64,000 bases of DNA, from assembly GCF_032854445.1 (NCBI RefSeq), contig NC_088307.1, positions 14,708,017-14,772,016 of the forward strand. Reading direction: 5' to 3'. Below the pieces are notes generated by a model, which saw nothing but the letters and a program-made list of their open reading frames with translations, ran no database searches and was not told where the DNA came from. Positions 24,801-36,800 of this stretch are shown here, in pieces (the first letter of the stretch is position 1; every line of letters starts with the position of its first letter). The position numbers were made by a program, and so were the translations under genes. The stretch comes from Liolophura sinensis. Lineage: Eukaryota > Mollusca > Polyplacophora > Chitonida > Chitonidae.

Positions 24801-27800
24801 CTGTGGAGTGATTGAACAACACACTTTAGGGTTTTGAATATCGAATGGTTTCCAAAACCAGTACTGATAGTTTGTAGAAATGGACGAAATTATCCGACGG
24901 CAGTGTTTTTTTCTCACTTTCCATTTCATTTGAAATATAGGGCTACTTCATTTAATCTTGGATTGCTAGATAATGTGTCCCGTATAATGGTCCAGCTTTG
25001 GGGAACCTAGTCATCCTTAAAAACTAAGTTAAACCAAGCCAAAATTACCCATTCCAGAAAAACTATATTGGTAACGAAAACAAAATAAAGAGTATGGTAC
25101 AATAATTGCGTTTTAGATCACTGAAAGAGGTGCTCGTAGAGAAGAAAGACATTTCTATTTTCGATAACGTTCACGAAGCTTATCTAAACGGTAAAACAGT
25201 ACCTCTATATTTTTTATATTCTCCATTTCTCTGTAGTAGAATAACGGATAATATTTCTTCTTTATTGTCTAACATTTAACATGTAACCTATTCTTTATCT
25301 CAATTGGGCGCTTTTGTTTGGAATAATTGGTTTTCATGTTTAGGGAAGGCCCATTATTAACAGATTAATTTTTCTAGAAGATTTATGTAGTTCTCGTCTT
25401 TCAGATAAACACTAGCATTGTATTACGTTATAAATATTGTCATTGTCTTCTGGGTATGAGTGCTTTTAGCCAAACCTGTGTTTCCTGACATCATAACCTC
25501 TGGCACAAATGTTTTCAATAATTACGACTTCATATTCTTAGAATATAGAACCAGATTTAACATTTGGTCAATCCATGAATTCCCAAAACTCGCGTATTCA
25601 CCAAAGACTTTGCAATTTCCATCCGTGCTTTCTGGTAGAAGATTAGTTTTTGTTTAACGTGGTCGGAATTGGATGGAGGTACTCAGTTGTTCCAAATAAT
25701 TAGGTCACGAGTTCAAATCCCACGCGCCCTAAGCACTCATAGATTTGCCTTAACATTTATCTATACACTAGAACATCAATAGATGCCTGTTTAATCATTC
25801 TAATTTACAGCAAAGAGCTATGTCCTTGACATAGAACTGTTATTAAATTGATTTATTTATGTATAGACTTCCTTAACATTAACCGCGGCACTAACGATAT
25901 TTTCACTTGTCAGGAGGTAACGATGGCTCTGGCAGATGATTCTATTAATGTACCATTAAAACAAACTATTGCGCTGTGGATTATTGTGCTGGCCACGGTA
26001 GTTACAGAAAGTTATATTAATATTGCCTTAATGAAAATATCTGCTTTCTATAATTTTAACTTGTATAGCATTTAAACTTCTTTCAAAAAGTCCTGAGAAT
26101 GTAGTACATAGGTGTGTTACAGCGTGGAGTTTGTTCCCACCGCTTGTGTTGTTACGTGTCGCTGACTAAAGGCAATTTTGATAGCGAGTGTGATTGATTT
26201 TACTGACAGATGGATATATGCGACTCTCTAAAAGAAAAAGACTATAGCTCGGCGCTTGCAGCGATCAGGGTGTGAGGCGTTACTATAACAGGTTTGAATT
26301 TGAGATTGAATCGCCGTTGTTGTTTGCAGGGGACAAGCTAGTCGTTTGCACAGATGCTGGCACCATGGTGTTAGAAGGTAGGTCTAATTGAATCCACTAA
26401 TGGCTAAATGTTTTTGTCTGGAGGCAGGAGATGCATATGATGAAAGCTAAACTTATTGATTATGATACATTTGCATATTGTGAATCCAAAGGGAGTGCTC
26501 GTGGGCTCGTGGAATTCAATAACGCCAATCAGCATTTGAAGTTCTTCTCGCTCGCCCATCTACAACACACCTTCACAGCGAGGAGACATTAAACACAGTT
26601 ATATGTAACACATAATCTGAATTTTGTTTAATAATTTGTTTGCGATCTGTTTCAAATATATATTTTTGTCCAGATATATTTAACCTATAAATGTTGTAAG
26701 TTTTTTTTTTATTAACCTCTCTATAAATCTCAAAAAGCTACTAAATTAGAGGGTGATCTATATCTGCTATATCCAGGACATCTGGCAGTGAGTTTCTTCC
26801 CACCGAAAGTCTAAATTATTCTAAAACGTGATTGGCCACAGAAACAAGATTGTCTTTCGAAAACAAATGATGGGCTGACCAAAGAGACGAAATGTATATA
26901 TAGTAATGAGGTTTGTTTTGTTTAAAAATGCCATCTGATATTTGTATTTAATATTGGTATAGCAGTTAGCTAGTTCCCGGCAAAATCTCTAAGTACCAAG
27001 TCTTTCCATTCGGCAAGTGCATTATCCCTGTAGGGAAGTAAACTTATTAGGGAAATTTTTAATCTGTATTCGTTTTTTTTCTTTATTTCAGAGGGGCTGC
27101 AACCCCGCCTGATTTTAGACAAATCATTTTCTATCAAGCAAGTCAGTGTGATTGAAGCTCATGGAATTCTCCTCTTCCGAGCTGATAAAGGTAGGTAGAA
27201 ATGCTGTCCAGTCATCCGTTTTCCTTTCCTTCATTGTTACACATGTATGTTCGAAATAGCAGCTTCCGGCTCGTTGATCATTTACAGCTACGGTTTTCAG
27301 GACCGTAAATCCGAGTATCAAAACAGTAAGGCGTTTTATTTTCCCAGAGCCACCAGCATACACCACTAATCATTGCCGAACAAACACTATTTCTAACACG
27401 TTTTTGCTGAATCTAAACTCGGATTTTGTATTAACAAGAAACCTTTCATGCGAGAAGTCATGTGACTGTAAATTGAAAAGACCATTTAAATACCGTTTAA
27501 CTGGTAATTTTTGTTTCGTTGTCATTTAGGCTTAAAGTGCTTTGTTGATACCGTTCCCGTGCAAACGTTACTCTGGCACCGTTAACTTTGAAAACACTGC
27601 AGAGATAATGTGATATAAAGAAAACTTACGCGGTGTAGTATTTATATAAAAAGGAGAGACAAGGATTTCACTGATCTTATTACATCCGTGCCTGGACATA
27701 GAAAGAGAAGTTTGACCATATAAGGGTAAACACACCTTATATAGTGGAAAATATAGACATATGGGAAAAAATACTATTTACAAAACACCTGACAGTGTCT

Positions 27801-30800
27801 AATAATTGCGCTCGTAGGTAAGATCGCATGAAAGTCATCAATCTCTGCTGTTACGCTGCAGTCTTTGTAAACAACAGGAGAATTATACATAAACAGTGAC
27901 GAGAAAGAACAAAATGCTGCGCGGCTTGTACCAACTTGTATTAAAGCATATGATGTCCCTGTTTTTATAGGGTTTGATGTCAGACAAATTTATAAGGTTT
28001 GATGTCAGACAAATTTATAGGGTTTGATGTCAAACAAATTTATAGGGTTTGATGTCAGACAAATTTATAGGGATTGATGTCAGACAAATTTATAAGGTTT
28101 GATGTCAGACAAATGTATAGGGTTTGATGTCAGACAAATTTATAGGATTTTGATGTTTGGTCCCATGCAATTGCCAATGCACAGGATGTCAAGGATGAAC
28201 TATAGTCTTTCTTGTAGCCGTAAAAGTATCTTGTTCTTGTCAGTGGCTCGGTCACATATTCTTTATCATTTTATTGATCTGTCCTTTGTCAACGAAATTG
28301 CGTTTTCTGATACCTTTATGGAAGTCTTATACCCAATTCATCTCGATTCCTGGTGTCAATATATGAAAAATGAAAAACAGTTGATTCTATGTACAGTATG
28401 TGCACATCCTAACAAGTTCACAAAGTTTTTCCTATCAGTGGCAAAGGAAATACACTGGACAGTCTCTTTCGTGATGTCTTGGAGAACAAACAGCGACGAT
28501 ATAAATTGTGTAAAGCCTAACGGAATGGCTATTGGTGCAAGGATCTTCACTTAATGCGAAGAAATCACGAATGTTTAAATAAGTAATTATACCACAACAC
28601 TGTGAACTGTCGTTGCCGTTAGCATAAAGGCCGTCTGAACCGGCTTTATGCCTTCATCGACATGTTGGACAGGGAAATACGTGAAACTCTGTAAATAGAG
28701 TTTACCCTGCAGCTAGGGACACGGATTTGCGAAACTCCAAAACTGGGTAGCATTGCGTCGGGAAAGACAAAAGCCGTACCGGTACGTTATCATTTTGTAG
28801 CAGTAGTTGTTGTTCGAATCTTTTGTCATTCACATTAGACATGTTACAAAAACACCGCAAAAACACAGCCGAGTCTGTGTCCTTTCAACATGGCGCAAGA
28901 GTTGATATATTTAGTCCGAAAAGTTTGATCTGTGGCTTGTATCAAGGAATGTATGAAAAACACTGAGAAGTGAGTTTGTGCTTTACATCAGCCTCCATTC
29001 GATTATGTGCACGTGAATTATTATTTTCGTTTATCTCCTCGTTTATTATGCCTAGATTTATGAACAAAATTTCTGAAATTTCTCAGTGTTTTATAAATGT
29101 ACACATATATTACTACGCAAACCAGACATTTAACACACCGGTACCACTTAAATAGTCACAAAATCCAACGTTATCCATTTCTGTTTTGCAAATTTGTTAA
29201 CATTTCTCCACATATTGCTGCTGTTTTAGTCGCATTCATCTAATTACGAGGCCCAAATTCCATCATATGAGAACGTGTGGTTTTTTGGTCTACCTTAGGC
29301 CAGAAGTATAAAATACTTTGTTCAATTACTTTGCTGTGTATGCAAAAAAAAACAGTTTGAAAGGCTCAGTTTATACAACTTGATGAAGACACCAAAAGCA
29401 GTATAAAATACCTCGTTCAAATTACTTTGCTGTATATGCCAAAAAAAAGCTTTAAATTGCTTCAAACATACGGCTTGATGAAGATAACAAAAACAGTATA
29501 AAATACTACGTTCAACCACTTTGTTGTTTACGCCAAAAACCCTACAAAGTACTCCGTTCATACAGCTTGATGAAGTCACCACAAAATACTTTTCGCTTTT
29601 ACAATTTCTTTCAAAATTTTCCGATGTTACTGTTTGTTGTATGCACCAAAAGCCTTACAAAACATCCCATTCATACAGCTTGATGCACGGGGCATGCATC
29701 ACAAAATTAGCCACTCCCTGTGGCCGGATGATTTTGTGATTCCCGACTTCTATTTTACTTCAGTGCTCTGTGACTAAACATACAAGTTTGTTAACTTAGT
29801 GGTGTTTACATAACCACGTTGTTTGATGTACAATATCCTCTTTCTGCAATTTTACTGGGCTGGAAGGGTTTCAACTGACAGGCTAACATCAACGTGTATA
29901 TAACGCACACCTCATTGTAAGTGCAAATATCACCAATGCGCTTAATAGCCGTCGTGTTTTCTTCTATATCTAAATTCATGGGTGACAGGAACCATTTCAC
30001 CGCTGCGTAGTTACGCGCCGAACCATTAGCGTCCAAAAGACTTTCTCCATAATACCAACACGCGCACTTGGTTGCCATGGAAACAGGTGTCATTATTTAG
30101 CTGAAATATCGAATAATAGCACAAAGAAAGCCATTTAAAGGTATTCTTCCTTACGCTTTTCCGTGAATTATGCCGTTGTTTACGTTATACTTTGGTAATT
30201 TATGTTTAGTTTCATTTAATTTATAAAGAGCTGCTCTAATGTCTGTATGTTTTCGAAACCCAACCGACTTAAGTGAGGCGACGTCCACAACAAGATGAAA
30301 TAGCTTACTTTACAATCAATCCATCTTCATGAAATGTGATATTATTGTTGGGAACTCCGCGTTGAATCGGGAGATGAATCGCGTCAATAACTTCGATACA
30401 GCCATGTATTTTCTTGAACTAAAAACAGTCCAGTAGCAAATAAACTTAGTCCTGCCTATGCAGAGCATACTGGTTCAGGCAACTTTGAAATGCGTCAATC
30501 CTGATCTGTCAAACAATCAAGTGGTCAAAAACAATAGTTGTGCTTATGTAGACCGTACTTGGCCATAAAACACTGGATTCCTTTAGCTTGCTCGAATAGT
30601 CGGTATTCATGCTCTTTCCTCTGTAGAATATTTGCGAAATAGAGTTCTTACAGCGCAAAACCCCGTTTTCTAAACCTAATTTTTACTTTTAATGGTCCGA
30701 CTGTCAATTGAATAGTATCTTTATGCATACAAGCCCATCGCCTCAAAGCGTGCTTTCGCCGTACATGAATTTCTCGCCATTTTGCGTATTTGCTTGTCTG

Positions 30801-33800
30801 GGCCATAAGATACTAGTATGGCTTTGAATACTGATTTCATTCATTTCCCTTGAGCCTTCCGTGCATCTTTCCATCATCATTCAAAACTGTCGCACTTCTT
30901 TTATATACTCGTATATACTTTTAGTTCATTCATTGCTTGTGTTGAACGTCATTTTGGGAACAGGCCTTGTGAGTTCTTCCACAAGACTACTTGGTTCTAT
31001 TAGCCTAGAATCCTGTTGCCCGCCTGGGTATTTCACCGCTATGCCGCTTTGCGTCTGGTAGAACCGTGAAGTGGATGGTAGTATTAGTGGTTCCATTTCC
31101 ATTTTGTCTACACGAATTTGGACCTGCGTGCTGCGGGTAAATCAAGCCAGGGACATTTGTCAGTCATCTGACTTTGATCGTGCCTTACTTATTCATCCGG
31201 ACGTTTCTATTCCGGAAAACATTTCTATTTCAGCTCCATTTGATCGTTTTGGTCACACAGCTAATCTCTGTCTCATCTAGCCGTCTCCTCACTAATGCAG
31301 GACTTTGTCACCCTGATTCTTGCCTTGCATTATTGATGTTTTTTTCCTTTCAGGGAAGGATTGTAAGATCTACGTTTTTCGGCTTATGGACTTCGAAGGC
31401 TACCAGGAGAGCCTTGTGAAATGCAAAGCTGATTTCAAAGACCACAAAATCGAGAAAACACGAGGTATGGCGATGATTGCTGACATTGAATATAGCAAAT
31501 TGCATATAAGATTTGTTATGTGAGCCACAGTTAATTGCACTTTATTTTTACTCCACTTCTAGTATCTGCATTGCACCTAGTAACGTAGGTCTAAGCTGTA
31601 AAACAAATCATGTAAATACCGACTAGTTTCGAGTGGAATGTACATTACTCTTCGTAACCATTGTCACTTCTGTTGATCAATCTTTCTATCACTGATTATC
31701 GGTCAAACTTAAAGGAAAAACAACAAAAATACAATCTTAGTTTAGAGGCGTATGACACATCGAAACGACCATTTTCCTAATGGTCTTCGTACCACAATAA
31801 ATCAAAGTTTAATCTGCGTTATGTTTTAAGGCGCTTGTAGTACTTGTGAGTTATATCACTGAGCTTTAAAAATCCCGTACTGGTTTATTGGTCATTATTA
31901 AAATGTCAAATAAGCAGGTAATCCATAATCAAAGTGTTTTCTCTACCTCAACGGACTATGCTCATAAGAAATCGCAAATTGTCTCCTCAGACTTGGAAGT
32001 GTGCCATTACTCTTCCAGAAGGCTAGTTGTAAATGTTCAGCTGTTTTTGTGCAGGTCATTCATGATGACATCAGTTCTAACTTGTTTTAATCTCTGTTCT
32101 GCAGGTTGCCATCTGTACGCCTTAAGTCGGCCATGCTCCAGCCACCTTCGGATGGTCGTGGCCATTGGCAAACGGTTGCTATTGTACACCTGGAAACATT
32201 CGGCCGCTTGGTCAGCCTGGTGTCCTACGGTCGACATTGATACTGTGGACGGCTTTATATTTGTCCGGGTAACAATTCTACATCCTCTAAATACTCGTGT
32301 TTTTCTTTTTCTTTTTTTTTTTTGGGGGGGGGGGGGGTTAAGGTTATAGATTTTTTAATATTTAACTTGGTTTTCAACATGTTTTGATTCACACTACGAC
32401 TTTATCACCATGCAGCAGGTTGTTGTCTTTATGGTCGAACGCCGCTCTGAACATACCTTATGCATGACATGTTATCACTAAAATGAAATTTGAAGTCTTT
32501 TGATATGGTGTTGCCCCCAGGCCTTCATCTTATCATCACTACAGCTCTGTTTTTCAAGCAAAGTTAAACTCTTTAATACTGAGTGTCCTCATGTGCTCTA
32601 TTTTCGCACTTATATCCAACTTCGCCTGCTAGGCTGAAATCAACTGTATACTTGTCAGCAAAACTGTTTTATTACAAAATGCAAATCCTCTGTGACGGTA
32701 ATCATTGAAGGGCGGAATGACCAACTTCTCACTGTCTCCCTATCGTTGCTGCTCTAGTTTTACTATCCATGCTCTAAGCTTTTAAATATTCTCTGCAATT
32801 TCTTTTTAATATCATTACAGTCACAGCTATATTCTCATATGTCCTTGCTTTTCTATTATTTCCGTGTTTATTTTAATCTAGTTTAAAAAAAAATCATTTA
32901 AAGAGACATTCATGTTAATGGACTAGGTCGATGATATATAGATCACATTGTCGTCTCGTGTTGTGCAAATTTTAATAGTTACACCCTAATAATTTTAATA
33001 CGTCCTGCAACCCTGGGATGGAATGTTAATGTGGACGAATGAGAAAACCACTCAAAGCAATCCTGGCGATTCTTTGCAAATGAACCGAACATTGAAACAC
33101 TCCGTGAAGATTTCCTTGGAACTCAATTGACAGGCGGTTTTTTTAGGAAAGTATATCGCTCTAGGCTTAATTATTGCCTTGCCCGTTGAAGGCAAATCAA
33201 TTTGCCCTATAAACATGCCAGCACCGATCCAAGCTGTAAAAGATGCCGCCGTCGGTTTTATTCCAGCACCGATCAAAGCTGTAAAAGATGCGGTCGTCGG
33301 TTTTATTCCAGTTCCGATCAAAGCTGTAAAAGATGCGACCGCAGGTTTTATTCCAGTACGGATCAAAGCTGTAAAAGATGCGGCTGTCTGTTTATTCCAG
33401 TACCGATCAAAGCTGTAAAAGATGCGACATTTAAGTCCAAAAGCACTCTCACGTGAACGCGTAAACAACCAGCTTGCGTTCTTCTAGTCTTTCAGACTCA
33501 TATTCATCCTCGTTTCTCCGCCCCACACTGCGTCTCTTTCTTACATTCCACAGCCTTTAAATAAATGATACATATGACGCTCAGAGTTCATTTCAATCTC
33601 GTGTTACCAGGTGGCACTTTATTAATATCGCTCAGCGACCCATGGTTGGTGAGAGTAGCTTGGGATATTTGAAACCTCTACAGATGTGCTCCTGTTAAAT
33701 CCAGATTACAGACGCTGGTTGTCTCAAATTAAGCGGTCTGACTTGTCCGGAAGCACGTAGCCCTGGTCAGCCCTGTCTCATCTACTTCCATAAAACTGGA

Positions 33801-36800
33801 CAGCCAGTTGTTTCGATCTAATTTTTCGCCTCCAAGGAGCCTGTAACTTACAACCCTGTGAGACGATGGCTATGTCGACCGTTATCGCGTTCCGTATTTA
33901 TTGCCAGCCATAATTTACCACTCAACCCTCGACAGAAGAATCAAATCAAAAGCGTTTTGAAAAATCGTCAGTGGTTGATGCCTCTCTAGAGACATTCTGT
34001 AATAACAATACCAGCATCGTTGTCCCATCTTGCTTTTTATAACTCTATTTGTCTGAAGACTTCGAATTCCTCAAACACGACGCTGGCAGTTGACGTCCCC
34101 TGGCCATGTGAACAAATACTAATATAGCTGGAAGAGTTCAGATATTCCCCCAGGGAGCTAACTATTTATGCACCTGTAACAGCCGTTAATCATTATGCCA
34201 TGTATCAAATATAGCGGCTTGTGCACTATGTTTTAGCGTCGTTGTTAAACGCTTTTAATTGGTGTTTGGGTTTACTGTTTAGGACTTGAACAGTTCACTG
34301 AAAGTGATGCCTGTGTCTTTAATATGACAAGTAGTACCACAAAGACCACCAAAGCGTTCCGGTCGCTGTGAGCTCAAGTCCTGCTCATGCTGGCTTCCTC
34401 TCCGGTCGTAATTGGGAAGGTCTTCCAGCAACCTGCGGATGGTCGTGGGTTTCCCCCGGGCTTTGCTCGGTTTCCTCCCACCATAATGATGGCTGCCGTC
34501 GTATAAGTGAAATAATCTTGAGTACGGCGTAAAACACCAATCAAATAAATAAATAAATACCAAAGCGTTCTAAAGATGGATGATCAATAGTGCTGCAATG
34601 ATTACCAGTAGTCCTACACGATCGCAAGTAGTGCTTCCGGTATAAAATGTATTAGTAATAAAACGGTGGTAATTGTTGAGACATCGATTAATTGTGGTGC
34701 AAAGGTGACAAGTTGTGCAATAAAGATGACCATTACTGTTTCAAGCATGAAAAATAGTACAATAAAGATCACAGTTCGCGAAGTTGCAAAAGATGGAAAG
34801 TAATGTTATGATGATCGCTATTACTACAAACATGAAAGATGACAAGTAATACGTGTACTACAAAGATGGCAGGCAGATTTAAAAATGTGATAATTACATG
34901 TAGTTCTACATGATGACAAGTAATAAATACAAGAAGAGAAGTAATGCAATAAAGATGACCAGTTAAGCTACAAAAATAAATATAGCTGCGATGCCGGGGT
35001 TCAAGCCGATATTGCCGGCCTATGCGGTGTCACTTCCGGTTACCTTAATGGTGCCCAGGTATAAATACAAAACCAACTTAATCAGAAGCCTACATTCTTC
35101 GTAGTCATTAGTGCATTGAGTACAAATATAGCGCTTTTGCAGTCAGTGATTTTTTGAATGGCTTGAACCCCTAATAAATAAGAAGAACCCGAATAATTAC
35201 TATAGGACTTCCAGGTATGAGGCTTGATCCCCTAATTAGTAGAGCTACAAGCATGATCACTCATTCTGCAAAGATAAACAGCAAAACCACAAGTAACGAT
35301 CAGTAGTTCTCCAGAGTAAAGCTACAAGCTTAATCCACAGTGCTACAAATATGATCAGTAAAGCTACAAGCTTAATCCATAGTGCTACCAATATTGTCAG
35401 TAAAGCTACAAGCTTAATCCACAGTGCTACAAATATGATCAGTAAAGCTACAAACTTAATCCATAGTGCTACAAATATGATCAGTAAAACTACAAGCTTA
35501 ATCCATAGTGCTACAAATATGATCAGTAAAGCTACAAGCTTAATCCATAGTGCTACAAATATTGTCAGTAAAGCTACAAGCTTAATCCACAGTGCTACAA
35601 ATATGATCAGTATAGCTACAAACTTAATCCATAGTGCTACAAATATGATCAGTATAGCTACAAACTTAATCCATAGTGCTACAAATATGATCAGTAAAGC
35701 TACAAGCTTAATCCATAGTGCTACAAATATGATCAGTAAAACTACAAGCTTAATCCACAGTGCTACAAATATGATCAGTAAAGCTACAAACTTAATTCAT
35801 AGTGCTATAAATATGATCAGTAAATCTACAAACTTAATCCATAGTGCTACAGATATGATCCGTAAAGCTACAAGCTTAATCCATAGTGCTACAAATATGA
35901 TCCGTAAAGCTACAAGCTTAATCCATAGTGCTACAAATATGATCCGTAAAGCTACAAGCTTAATCCACAGAGCTACAAATGTGATCAGTAAAGCTACAAG
36001 CTTGATAAGTAATTTTACGAAGATGATCGGTAAAGCCACTAGCATGATCAATAGTGTTACAAAGATGATGGGTAGGGCTACAATGAATAAAGGTAATGTT
36101 GGTGTAGACCATTGTGGTGGCTTGACTTGCGTGTCTCTGTCATGCCATCAGATCTTTCCCTTCCTCTTCTTCTTCCACTATGTGGACGATTTCACTATGT
36201 GGAAATTATACATGTTTCCTCGACGTTACTACAAGGACGAAATAGACCCTTATGCCAATGTCAGATGTCTAATATCGTTGCATAATTGCTTTGGAAATAT
36301 GTGTTTTAAGGCTCGATCGTCAGATGTTGGTCTATTGGTCAGATATAATGTGAACGCCTTCAGCTTACTACTAATGTTTTCATTGTAATAGTATTTGATA
36401 CTATGCCCAAGTTGGCCCGTTGCCCAGGCTTCTCCGACACGCGGTAAATTGTCATCTGGAACTATGGCAGTTGCGGAAGACAACACCGCGTTGTTATTAC
36501 CAGTTACAGGAAGTAACAGGATTATTACGTTGTCAGTGGTTATGTTTGGGAATTCTTTGCAGGAAATTCTTTTCACCGTTGTTGAAATATCTTGAAAACT
36601 GATGGGTTTCAGAATAAACGGACACGAATTTGATATGCGCATTGACCCAAGGTCAAAACCATGATGGCTCCATTCCTTGGGCTTAAAAGCCGTCTTTACC
36701 TGCCCGGATAGCACAGGTAGAGCGTCCGCTTCGGGAGCGATAGATCCAGGATCAATCCTGGATCGAGTCACACTTAAGGCTTTAAAAGAGCAAGTTGTTA

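Larger units (their letters stand above)
27191..31353 (+). other. Intron 16-17 of GARNL3, 4.2 kb
   Basis: It holds the 25-bp array (27969-28152) and the 95-bp array (29306-29690). The 151-codon open frame 28099-28554 begins inside the array and has no recognisable content. Confidence 0.75.

Noticed and set aside
25130-25190. Possible exon agagaagaaagacatttcta between gtgctcgtag and gtaaaa in intron 14-15
   Set aside because: Including it would add residues unlike the CNH domain or a stop, while exons 14 and 15 already join in phase with continuous homology.
28099-28554. 151-codon plus-strand frame
   Set aside because: It starts within the 25-bp minisatellite, and the rest has no recognisable motif.
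33052-33468. Minus-strand 138-codon frame ALIGAGIKPTAASFT
   Set aside because: Repeat-driven frame of the 45-bp minisatellite, with no independent support.
35351-36388. 345-codon open frame as a real repetitive protein gene
   Set aside because: It is entirely the 42-bp satellite plus a short unique end, lies inside an intron, has an equally open minus strand over the array, and shows no signal peptide, domain or splice context.
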